Below are positions 8,731-15,950 of a DNA stretch of 26,002 bases, in pieces. A program made the translations under genes and the position numbers. This DNA is from CAXBNV01 sp963977185 (lineage in GTDB: Bacteria > Pseudomonadota > Gammaproteobacteria > JAGOUU01), in the NCBI GenBank assembly GCA_963977185.1, contig CAXBNV010000021.1, positions 1 through 26,002 of the forward strand. The letters are read 5' to 3'. Within the stretch, counting starts at the first letter, position 1. Each line of letters opens with the position of its first letter. The notes under the pieces are model-generated. The model saw only the letters and a program-made list of their open reading frames with translations. It did not search any database and had not been told where the DNA came from.

Positions 8731-8770
8731 TTTAATGTAATTATTTATCATAACAAGGATGTCATTATAA

Positions 8771-9424
8771 ATGCTAAAGTTTAAGCAGGTACATAAAAAT
8801 TATAAAAAAAAGTTAAATGTATTAAAAAATGTCTCATTTGAAATAGAAAGAAATGAGATGATATTTCTAACTGGCCATTCTGGTGCAGGTAAAACAACAT
8901 TATTAAAGTTACTTTCTTTAGAGATTAGCCCATCTAAAGGCGAAGTAATGTTTGATGATAAAAATCTTAATAAATTATCAAGACGCGCAAAATCTTTATA
9001 TAGGCAACGTATTGGTATTATTCATCAATCGCCAATTTTTTTGGAAGAATTATCAGTTTTAGAAAATGTAACTTTACCTTTGAAAATATTAGGAGTATCT
9101 CATAAAGAAAGGGTATATAGAGGTGAAGAATTTTTAGATACAGTTGGGTTGTTAGATAAAATCACAGTAAAGCCTAACGAGTTGTCTACAGGACAAAGAC
9201 AAAGACTTGCTTTAGCAAGAGGGATTATTACAAAGCCTAAGTTTATAATAGCAGATGAGCCAACAGGTAATTTAGATGCAAAATTGTCATTAGAAATAAT
9301 AAATTTATTTGTTAAAATTAATAAAATGGATACATCAGTCATAATAGCAACTCATGATTTACAGTTATTAGCATCGTTACCATATAGAATTTTAACATTG
9401 CATGAAGGTTTTTTAATTAATTAA
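8771..9424 (+). CDS. ftsE: Cell division ATP-binding protein FtsE
   Basis: Cytoplasmic ATPase of the FtsEX complex, which works at the division septum to activate peptidoglycan hydrolases through their periplasmic regulators. Walker A GHSGAGKT is at residues 35-42, the Q-loop at HQS (85-87), the ABC signature LSTGQ at 138-142, Walker B FIIADE at 158-163 and the switch His at 195. The signature has T for the usual G, a mild change also seen in other FtsE proteins. Length (217) is typical. AAGGA at 8755-8759 lies 11 bases before the ATG. The same AAGGA overlaps a three-codon frame (ATG TCA TTA TAA) that ends exactly where ftsE starts, probably by chance. Confidence 0.95.
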   Translation: MLKFKQVHKNYKKKLNVLKNVSFEIERNEMIFLTGHSGAGKTTLLKLLSLEISPSKGEVMFDDKNLNKLSRRAKSLYRQRIGIIHQSPIFLEELSVLENVTLPLKILGVSHKERVYRGEEFLDTVGLLDKITVKPNELSTGQRQRLALARGIITKPKFIIADEPTGNLDAKLSLEIINLFVKINKMDTSVIIATHDLQLLASLPYRILTLHEGFLIN

Positions 9425-9461
9425 ACACTAACTTATAATCAGATATATTTAAGATATTATT

Positions 9462-10379
9462 ATGAATATTATTAAACGTAATTTTTATGCTTTTTTAGAT
9501 GCAACACATGAGTTATTGAAAAATCCTATTTCGAATGTTTTTTCAGTTTTTATTATTTCTTTGACTATAGTAATTCCGATGTTATTTTTTCTAATTGTGC
9601 AAAATTTAGATGTAATTAATAATAACTTACTCGGTAAAAGTAATAGAGTTTATGTTTATTTAGATTCTAATGTAGATGCTAAGGAAGCAAGAGTTATAAA
9701 AAATAAAGTAAGCAAAGAAAAGCTTATTACCCATATAGAGATTATTTCTAAACAACAAGCTTTGGAAGATGTAGTACAGATTTTGGATTTTAACTTAGGC
9801 CAATATATAGAAGAGAACCCTTTGCCAATAGTGTTAGAGCTTTATTTAAATACAAGCTTGAATCATTTAAAACATAGTAAATTAAAAAATATAATTGATA
9901 ATATAAAATTAACTCAAGGAGTTCATAAAGTTGAAGTAGATATACCTTGGATTTTAAAAATAAATAAAGTCATAAAAAAATTGAATTTAGTTTTTTTAGG
10001 GTTATTAATTTTAATGTCATTATCTGTAGTATTTTTGATTATTAATACGATAAGATTATCTTTGCAAGATAGCGCTAAAAAAATTCAATTATTAACTTTA
10101 TTGGGAGCTGCAAAAAGTTACATAAGATTGCCTTTTATTTATTTAGGATTAATTTATGGCATTACATCTGGATTATTAGCCTTATCAATAAGTTATGGTT
10201 TGTGGGTTATAAATTACAGTAAAATCAAAGAGTTGTCTTATCTATTAGGAGATGGCATTTTTTTAGGATTTTTAACAAATGAAGCAATAATCTTTTTTTT
10301 GATATTTAACTCAATATTAGGTATATTAAGTACTTATATAGCATATGTTTTTTACGGAAGAAGTATGGTTAATAATTAA
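9462..10379 (+). CDS. ftsX: Cell division permease-like protein FtsX
   Basis: Inner-membrane partner of FtsE. It has the FtsX topology: a cytoplasmic N-terminus, TM1 at about residues 24-46, a periplasmic domain at about 50-170 that in the family contacts amidase activators such as EnvC, then TM2 (176-198), TM3 (224-250) and TM4 (274-297). TM2 is followed by the conserved NTIRLSLQ and LLTLLGA segments of the FtsX/MacB-type permease domain. The 305-residue length suits a proteobacterial FtsX, though the N-terminal cytoplasmic tail is shorter than in E. coli. It follows ftsE by 37 bases without an obvious ribosome site. Confidence 0.94.
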   Translation: MNIIKRNFYAFLDATHELLKNPISNVFSVFIISLTIVIPMLFFLIVQNLDVINNNLLGKSNRVYVYLDSNVDAKEARVIKNKVSKEKLITHIEIISKQQALEDVVQILDFNLGQYIEENPLPIVLELYLNTSLNHLKHSKLKNIIDNIKLTQGVHKVEVDIPWILKINKVIKKLNLVFLGLLILMSLSVVFLIINTIRLSLQDSAKKIQLLTLLGAAKSYIRLPFIYLGLIYGITSGLLALSISYGLWVINYSKIKELSYLLGDGIFLGFLTNEAIIFFLIFNSILGILSTYIAYVFYGRSMVNN

Positions 10380-10394
10380 TTAAAAATTAATCTT

Positions 10395-10423
10395 TTCTTA
10401 AAAAAAATATATTACACTATAAC
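10395..10423 (+). promoter_or_regulatory. Possible sigma-70 promoter of rpoH
   Basis: TTCTTA (10395-10400), a 17-base spacer and TATAAC (10418-10423) precede rpoH. A start near 10430 would give a leader of about 20 bases that includes the AACGGAG ribosome site. Such a short leader would leave little room for the RNA thermosensor known from E. coli rpoH. Confidence 0.4.
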
Positions 10424-10450
10424 TAGTCGTCAAAGTATAACGGAGTTCAT

Positions 10451-11353
10451 ATGAGTAAAGATTTGGTAGTTAACAGTAAAAATTTACAAGTATTAGATAT
10501 ATTTTCTCCAGTACAAACATTAGAGACTTATATCTCTAGCGTTAATGCAATACCAATGTTATCTCAAGAACAAGAGCAGCAGTTTGCAAAAAGTTTCTAT
10601 GAAAATCAAGATCAAGAATCAGCAAAGCTATTAATCATGCCACATTTAAAATATGTAGTTAAAGTAGCAAGACAATACTCAGGTTATGGTTTAGCACAAG
10701 AAGATTTAATACAAGAAGGTAATGTTGGCTTAATGAAAGCTGTAAAAAGATTTGATCCTAATGTTGGGGTAAGACTAGTAACATTTGCTGTTCATTGGAT
10801 TAAATCTGAAATACATGAGTTCATTATAAAAAATTGGCGTGTTGTAAAAATAGCGACCACTAAATCTCAAAGAAAATTATTTTTTAAATTAAGAAGTTTT
10901 AAAAAAAGATTAGGTTGGTTTACTGAAGATGAAATTAATACTGTTGCTAATGATTTAGGTGTTAAGCCTGAAGAAGTTGTTGAAATGGAAAAACGCCTAA
11001 ATGCTAATGATCCTTCTTTTTCTTTAACATCAGACAATGATGAAAAAGATAATCATTCTGGTGGTAATTTTTTACCGGCTCCAGAGCAATATTTAATTAA
11101 TGATAAAAATGAGTTTAATCCAGCTATAATTTTAGAGCAAGAAAACTGGACTGCTTATGCCAATGGTAAATTATATAAATATCTAAATAAATTAGATGAT
11201 AGAACCAAAGATATCATTTATAGTCGTTGGTTAAATGAAGAAGGTAAAGCAACATTAAGTGATTTAGCAGAAAAATATGGCGTTTCTGCAGAAAGAGTTC
11301 GTCAGTTAGAAAATATAGCATTGCAAAAATTACAAAGTTGCTTGAGTGAGTAA
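10451..11353 (+). CDS. rpoH: RNA polymerase heat-shock sigma factor RpoH (sigma-32)
   Basis: Directs RNA polymerase to heat-shock promoters. Region 2 runs through residues ~60-135, with DLIQEGNVGLMKAVKRFDP (85-103) and the -10 recognition helix near TFAVHWIKSEI (111-121). The diagnostic RpoH box QRKLFFKLR is at 140-148. Region 4.2 helix-turn-helix is near the C-terminus (TLSDLAEKYGVSAERVRQLE). At 300 residues it is slightly longer than the E. coli protein, mainly by an N-terminal extension and an acidic Asp/Asn loop near 195-203. The ATG at 10451 has CGGAG six bases upstream. The ftsYEX-rpoH order is a gammaproteobacterial hallmark. A 71-base gap and its own promoter candidate suggest partly independent expression. 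Confidence 0.96.
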   Translation: MSKDLVVNSKNLQVLDIFSPVQTLETYISSVNAIPMLSQEQEQQFAKSFYENQDQESAKLLIMPHLKYVVKVARQYSGYGLAQEDLIQEGNVGLMKAVKRFDPNVGVRLVTFAVHWIKSEIHEFIIKNWRVVKIATTKSQRKLFFKLRSFKKRLGWFTEDEINTVANDLGVKPEEVVEMEKRLNANDPSFSLTSDNDEKDNHSGGNFLPAPEQYLINDKNEFNPAIILEQENWTAYANGKLYKYLNKLDDRTKDIIYSRWLNEEGKATLSDLAEKYGVSAERVRQLENIALQKLQSCLSE

Positions 11354-11397
11354 GAACAATGTCAATAAATTAATATGAATTTATTGACGTTGCTCTT
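11352..11397 (+). terminator. Long hairpin after rpoH
   Basis: Two 20-base arms (11352-11371 and 11378-11397) pair with one mismatch and one G-T wobble around a six-base loop. The hairpin begins inside the rpoH stop codon. It is followed by an A-rich stretch and ATTTT rather than an immediate T run, so it may act as a 3' stabilising or Rho-assisted end rather than a classic intrinsic terminator. Confidence 0.5.
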
Positions 11398-11481
11398 ATA
11401 AAAAATTATTTTAGAAGAGCCTTTAATATAATAATAATATAAATTTTTAATTTATTTAGCTATAGATTTCATTGTTTTAGT

Positions 11482-12795
11482 CTAATGAGTGTTGATAGAT
11501 ACTGACTCCTTTGCTGATAAAGATGAACATAAAGGATGAATATTTTGTATAGCTTCAGCACTAGACATTCTTTTTTCTCTTGAAGGGTTTAACAAAGCGC
11601 CTATCCAAGGATCGTTCATAGAAAAAATTTCATCTATTTTATTTATTCCAAATAAAGAACTATCGACCTGATGTACATATTTTACTTTTTCAGGGGCATG
11701 CATTAGTAATAAATAAACAACACCTAAAGACCACATATCATTTTTTTCATGTGGCTTTGTATATTCAGTTTTATCTCTACTTTTACTAGCTAGATGGGTT
11801 GCTATAGTATAATAATTTCTTTTTCTTTTTTCTTGCTCTTGTTTATAGTATTTTTCCATAAAATTACTTTCAACGATTTCTGGAGACTCAAGTCCTACTG
11901 GAGCTAAAGCATTTTTGTGAATTGTAGAGCATACTCCAAAGTCATGAAGTTTTGCTTTATATTTATTATTAGTTTCATCATAATATATAATTATATTTTC
12001 AGGTTTTATATCCTGATGAATTATATTATTTTGATGTAAAATATATGTTTCATTTATAATATCATAAAAAATTTGATTTTTATGTTCAGGCGTTAAAGCT
12101 TGGTATAGTTCTTTATCTTCTAAATATTTATTTAAAGGTATTCCTGCCTCACAATAAAAAGTACATTTGTTTTGATTTTTACCATAATGAAAAACATGTA
12201 TTAATTTTACTCCTGCATCTGTTTGTTGAGATGTTTCAGTTTCTTTATCACAAGAATTTTTTTGAGAAGTAATAGTCATCTTGTGTAAATTAAAGATTTT
12301 ATCTAGATTAGAAGTTAAAGACACATAAATATATTTTTGATCTCCAATTTTTGCTTGATTATTAAGATCAACGGGCGGAATAATGAAAGATGGCTTACAA
12401 GTTTTAAATGCACCAGATGGGTTTTGAGATTTTTTTTCTTTTTCAGAAAGTTTTTTGCCATCAGCTTTTTTACTTTTAGCTTCAATAAAGGTAATAAGTT
12501 GATTTTGTTTATTTGTTGTTATTTGAATTGTTCTTGGTAGTTTATTAAAGTCTTCTTTTTTAATTCTAAATTTACCGGTTTCTAAAATAAAATTTTGAAT
12601 ATCAGTATTATTTTTTAGGATACTTATTGTCTCCTTAAGAATTTTTTCATGCTCATTTTTACTTATTCTAGTTTTATAATAATCCGAAAGAGTATTGTAT
12701 GGGATTGACAATTGAACTTCTAAAGATTTTATTAAAGCTTGAATCTGGGGATTAATTACTTTTGGCTTTAGTTTTTGAAATAATCTTTTAAACAT
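11482..12795 (-). CDS. Eukaryotic-like Ser/Thr protein kinase domain protein, effector candidate
   Basis: The C-terminal half is a protein kinase C-lobe. It has HQDIKPEN (residues 260-267) in place of HRDxKxxN, keeping catalytic Asp, Lys and Asn. DFG is at 285-287, an APE-like SPE at 304-306, the subdomain IX Asp in DMWSLG (353-358) and the subdomain XI Arg at 409. The N-lobe is hard to read: GAFKTCK near 128-134 could be a remnant glycine loop and no clear VAIK lysine stands out, so ATP binding is uncertain. The first ~90 residues are helical and unmatched. There is no signal peptide or membrane segment, unlike PknB-type bacterial kinases. AAGAG precedes the ATG. It stands alone between rpoH and the spoVR operon. 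Kinases of this soluble kind are known Legionella effectors (LegK group); secretion here is inference. Confidence 0.85.
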   Translation of the reverse strand: MFKRLFQKLKPKVINPQIQALIKSLEVQLSIPYNTLSDYYKTRISKNEHEKILKETISILKNNTDIQNFILETGKFRIKKEDFNKLPRTIQITTNKQNQLITFIEAKSKKADGKKLSEKEKKSQNPSGAFKTCKPSFIIPPVDLNNQAKIGDQKYIYVSLTSNLDKIFNLHKMTITSQKNSCDKETETSQQTDAGVKLIHVFHYGKNQNKCTFYCEAGIPLNKYLEDKELYQALTPEHKNQIFYDIINETYILHQNNIIHQDIKPENIIIYYDETNNKYKAKLHDFGVCSTIHKNALAPVGLESPEIVESNFMEKYYKQEQEKRKRNYYTIATHLASKSRDKTEYTKPHEKNDMWSLGVVYLLLMHAPEKVKYVHQVDSSLFGINKIDEIFSMNDPWIGALLNPSREKRMSSAEAIQNIHPLCSSLSAKESVSINTH

Positions 12796-12822
12796 AATTT
12801 TACTCTTAATAAATTAAATAAA

Positions 12823-12828
12823 AGTATA
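12823..12828 (-). promoter_or_regulatory. Possible -10 of the kinase-like gene
   Basis: TATACT on the minus strand lies 27 bases before the ATG at 12795, leaving a leader of about 20 bases that carries AAGAG. No good -35 is seen at 16-18 bases. No PmrA- or CpxR-like box is obvious by eye. Confidence 0.25.
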
Positions 12829-12844
12829 AGCTTTTTCATATACT

Positions 12845-13063
12845 ATGATTTATATTTTAATATATTCTATTTACTTATTATTTGTTTTAGCTTTAACAGA
12901 CTGTGATAAAACAAAGCTCGCAAAAGTTATTCAAATTAATAAGTTAGGGAATTATATACTAAGGCAGTTGTCTGGTCAAGTAGTTCCTGATCGCGAAACG
13001 GTATTATTTTTTAAAGCACCTGGAGTTCTTATTGATTTTGTTGGAAAAATATCAAAAATTTAA
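12845..13063 (+). CDS. Doubtful 72-residue ORF, possibly exported or a gene remnant
   Basis: This is the only candidate gene in the 357-base stretch between the kinase-like gene and spoVR. The first 18 residues are hydrophobic (IYILIYSIYLLFVLAL), then TDC and a basic, folded-looking tail containing VVPDRETVLFF and ending in GKISKI. The hydrophobic start resembles a signal sequence. The cysteine at 20 could suggest a lipoprotein, but Asp directly before it fits the lipobox poorly. No Shine-Dalgarno precedes the ATG, and a TATACT abuts it, so either the start is wrong or this is a remnant. I cannot assign a family. The codons in the tail are less AT-biased than in the start, which supports the tail being or having been coding. 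Confidence 0.35.
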   Translation: MIYILIYSIYLLFVLALTDCDKTKLAKVIQINKLGNYILRQLSGQVVPDRETVLFFKAPGVLIDFVGKISKI

Positions 13064-13152
13064 AAAAGGCTATTTAATCGGTAAGTTAGAATTTGTTGAT
13101 TATTAATATTAAAGTGCATGAGAATAAGGTTATATATGATGATAGTAAATTT

Positions 13153-14658
13153 TTATATAGGACATTTATAAGTCTTCTTAATCTCAGAAGTATTAGGATC
13201 ATAAGATTCTAAAATAACATCAAAGCCCCAGATTCTATGAATGTGCTTTAAAACCTCTTGGGTTGAGTCATTTAGTGGTTTGTTGTCATGCATAATATGC
13301 CTTAGTGTTAAAGCTCTGTCTCCTTTTAAATTAACAGAGTATATTTGAATGTTAGGCTCTATATTACTTAAATTATATTGCTCTGCTAAAGATTCTCTAA
13401 TATTAATATAACCATCTTCATTATGAATTTCTTCAACTATTAAATCATGATTACTTTCATTATCTAAAATAGAAAATAGCTTAAAATCACGAATTAATTT
13501 TGGAGATAAAAATTGTCTAATGAAACTTTCATCTTTAAAATTGCGCATTGCAAAATCTAGAGTCTCTAAGTAATTACTACCTGCAATATCAGGGAACCAT
13601 GTTTTATCTTCATTAGAAGGCTTATCACAAATTCTTTTTATATCATTATATATATTAAAACCCAATGCATAAGGATTGATACCAGAGTAAAATTTACTAT
13701 CAAAAGATGGCTGATAAATTACATCTGTATGATTTTTTATAAATTCTAAATATGAACCATTAGACATTAAGTTTTCATTATATAGTTCATTCATAATAGT
13801 ATAATGCCAAAAAGTTGCCCAGCCTTCATTCATTACTTTAGTCTGTTTTTGTGGATAGAAATATTGAGCGATTTTTCGAACTATTCTAATTATTTCTCGT
13901 TGCCATGGTTTTAGTAATGGGGCATGTTTTTCAAAAAAATATAATAAATTTTCTTGTGGCTCTTCAGGAAATCTTATTTGGTTGGTTGTATTTGATTGTT
14001 TATTTTCATTAATAGGAATAGTGCGCCATAAATCATTTACTTGAGACTGTAAATATTCTTCACGCTCTGTTTGGCGTTTTTGCTCTTCAATCATAGATAT
14101 TTGTTCAGGCCTTTTATATCTATCAACTCCAAAGTCCATTAAGGAATGACAAGAGTCTAGTATAAGTTCAACCTCGTCACCATATTTTTCTTCACATTTT
14201 GTTATATATTGTTTAGCAAAAAGTAGATAGTCAATTATGGAATCAGGGCTTGTCCATGTTTTGAATAAATAATTATTTTTAAAAAAAGAATTATGACCAT
14301 AACAAGCATGAGCTATAACTAGAGCTTGCATAGTCATTGTGTTTTCTTCCATTAAATAAGCAATACAAGGGTTGGAGTTAATTACTATCTCAAAAGCAAG
14401 CCCCATTCTACCTCTTTTATATTGTTTTTCAGTATTAACAAAATGCTTACCAAAAGACCAGTGATGATACCCAACAGGCATGCCAACAGATGAGTAAGCA
14501 TCTATCATTTGTTCAGCAGAAATTACTTCTATCTGATTAGGGTATGTATCTAATTTAAATTTTTCATGAGCAATTCTTGAAATCTGTTTATCATATTTTT
14601 CTAATAATTCAAATGTCCATTCTGAGCTATCGGATAAATAATTATTTTTTTTATTCAT
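13153..14658 (-). CDS. ycgB: SpoVR family protein (YcgB-like)
   Basis: Cytoplasmic SpoVR/YcgB protein of unknown biochemistry. In Bacillus SpoVR affects spore cortex, and in non-sporulating proteobacteria it accompanies PrkA and YeaH in starvation responses. The sequence has the family hallmarks: GMPVGYHHWSFGKHF near the N-terminus, CYGHNSFFKNNYLF, the NEGWATFWHY segment, GINPYALGFNIYNDI and WFPDIAGSNY. A frame start exists at 14682, but I choose ATG at 14658 (501 residues). AAGG precedes it by 8 bases, and this start overlaps the yeaH stop by only 8 bases, the usual coupled arrangement. E. coli YcgB has about the same length. It is the last gene of prkA-yeaH-spoVR. Confidence 0.93.
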   Translation of the reverse strand: MNKKNNYLSDSSEWTFELLEKYDKQISRIAHEKFKLDTYPNQIEVISAEQMIDAYSSVGMPVGYHHWSFGKHFVNTEKQYKRGRMGLAFEIVINSNPCIAYLMEENTMTMQALVIAHACYGHNSFFKNNYLFKTWTSPDSIIDYLLFAKQYITKCEEKYGDEVELILDSCHSLMDFGVDRYKRPEQISMIEEQKRQTEREEYLQSQVNDLWRTIPINENKQSNTTNQIRFPEEPQENLLYFFEKHAPLLKPWQREIIRIVRKIAQYFYPQKQTKVMNEGWATFWHYTIMNELYNENLMSNGSYLEFIKNHTDVIYQPSFDSKFYSGINPYALGFNIYNDIKRICDKPSNEDKTWFPDIAGSNYLETLDFAMRNFKDESFIRQFLSPKLIRDFKLFSILDNESNHDLIVEEIHNEDGYINIRESLAEQYNLSNIEPNIQIYSVNLKGDRALTLRHIMHDNKPLNDSTQEVLKHIHRIWGFDVILESYDPNTSEIKKTYKCPI

Positions 14659-15937
14659 TTTGATCGCCTTTTTTTCTTTCAAATAATTCTCTAAATACTG
14701 GATATATTTCTTGGTTATTTTTTATACTTTGCATAGAAAAGTTTTTTGAAATATTTTTAATTTTAGCATAAACCTCCCAAAGACTTTGGTGGTGTCTTGG
14801 CATGATTTCTACATAAGAAAAATATTGTACTTTAGGAAGGATTTTATTGAATAGTAAATCATGACATACAGGTGAATCATTATTCCAATTATCGCCATCA
14901 GATGCTTGAGCTCCATAAATATTCCATAAAGAAGGGGGGTAGCGTTTATCAATAATATTATTCATTAATTCTAATGCGCTAGATACAACCGTGCCGCCAG
15001 TTTCTCTTGAGTAGAAAAAATCTTCCTCCGATACTTCTTTGGCAGCTGTATGATGTCTTATAAATACTAATTCAATTTTGTTGTAATTTCTGTTTAGAAA
15101 TAAATATAATAAAATAAAAAATCTTTTTGCTATATCTTTTTTTATTTCATCCATTGAGCCAGATACATCCATAATACAAAACATAACAGCTTTTGATGAA
15201 GGCTCTTTTTGAGTAATTTTATTATTATATCTAATATCTATTTTGTCTATAAAAGGAATGTTTTGAATTTTATTTTTTATTTTTTCTATTTCTAGTTTTA
15301 TTTCACTAATTTTGTGATTATTAATATCATTAAGATTATTTTGATTTAATTTATCTAGATTTTTTTCTAATTCTTTTATTTTTTCTTTATAAGAGCCTTT
15401 GATTGCAAGTTTCCGGCTTTTAGCTATTTTCATTGAGCGTAAAATATTTATATTAGTTGGAACGCCTTGTGTTGTATATCCTGCCCTTACATATTTTACT
15501 GTTTCTAGTTGTTTAAGCTCTTTTTGAACTAAATTAGGCAGTTTTAGATCTTCAAAAAATAATTCTAAAAACTCATCTTTTGATATTTCAAACGCAAAAT
15601 TATCCTCACTAAGTTCATCAGAATTACTAGCATCATTACCTGTTCCTTGGCCAGTATCTGTTTCAGGACGCTTAATATGATCATTAGGAATAAATTCTTT
15701 ATTACCAGAATGAATTGATTTATATTTTCCGCCTTTGCCGTGCCCAAATCTAGGCTCAGAAATATCTTTTTGAGGAATAATTATTTTTTCACTATTACAT
15801 ATATCAGTAATATTTCGTTTACTGATAGCTTTACCCACAGCAGATTTGATTTGTTCTTTAAATCGTTTGATAAATCTTTGTCGGTTGACAGTGCTTTTAT
15901 TTTTACCATTTAGTCTTCGATCAATTATTCTAGACAT
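14651..15937 (-). CDS. yeaH: DUF444/UPF0229 family protein YeaH, VWA-like
   Basis: Partner of the PrkA kinase in the stress and starvation module; its biochemical role is unknown. Residues 1-35 are strongly basic (RRLNGKNKSTVNRQRFIKRF begins near residue 7), then comes a glycine- and acid-rich linker (64-115). The C-terminal half is a von Willebrand A-like domain with the metal-binding DVSGS at 257-261, preceded by AVMFCIM, and a second loop at RETGGTVVSSALELM. Length (428) equals the E. coli protein. A Lys/Glu/Asn coiled-coil lies at about 180-228. It begins 13 bases after prkA without a good ribosome site and overlaps spoVR by 8 bases, so all three genes are probably cotranscribed. Confidence 0.94.
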   Translation of the reverse strand: MSRIIDRRLNGKNKSTVNRQRFIKRFKEQIKSAVGKAISKRNITDICNSEKIIIPQKDISEPRFGHGKGGKYKSIHSGNKEFIPNDHIKRPETDTGQGTGNDASNSDELSEDNFAFEISKDEFLELFFEDLKLPNLVQKELKQLETVKYVRAGYTTQGVPTNINILRSMKIAKSRKLAIKGSYKEKIKELEKNLDKLNQNNLNDINNHKISEIKLEIEKIKNKIQNIPFIDKIDIRYNNKITQKEPSSKAVMFCIMDVSGSMDEIKKDIAKRFFILLYLFLNRNYNKIELVFIRHHTAAKEVSEEDFFYSRETGGTVVSSALELMNNIIDKRYPPSLWNIYGAQASDGDNWNNDSPVCHDLLFNKILPKVQYFSYVEIMPRHHQSLWEVYAKIKNISKNFSMQSIKNNQEIYPVFRELFERKKGDQNE

Positions 15938-15950
15938 ATTTATTTTATAA

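Noticed and set aside
9100..9342. Minus-strand 80-residue frame inside ftsE
   Set aside because: Antisense to the ABC signature and Walker B coding region. No independent evidence of expression.
12337..12540. Plus-strand 67-residue Phe-rich frame inside the kinase-like gene
   Set aside because: It reads the complement of a Lys-rich stretch, which always gives Phe-rich antisense frames.
15565..15747. Minus-strand 60-residue frame inside yeaH in another frame
   Set aside because: Overlaps the conserved yeaH frame on the same strand, with no motif and no start signal.
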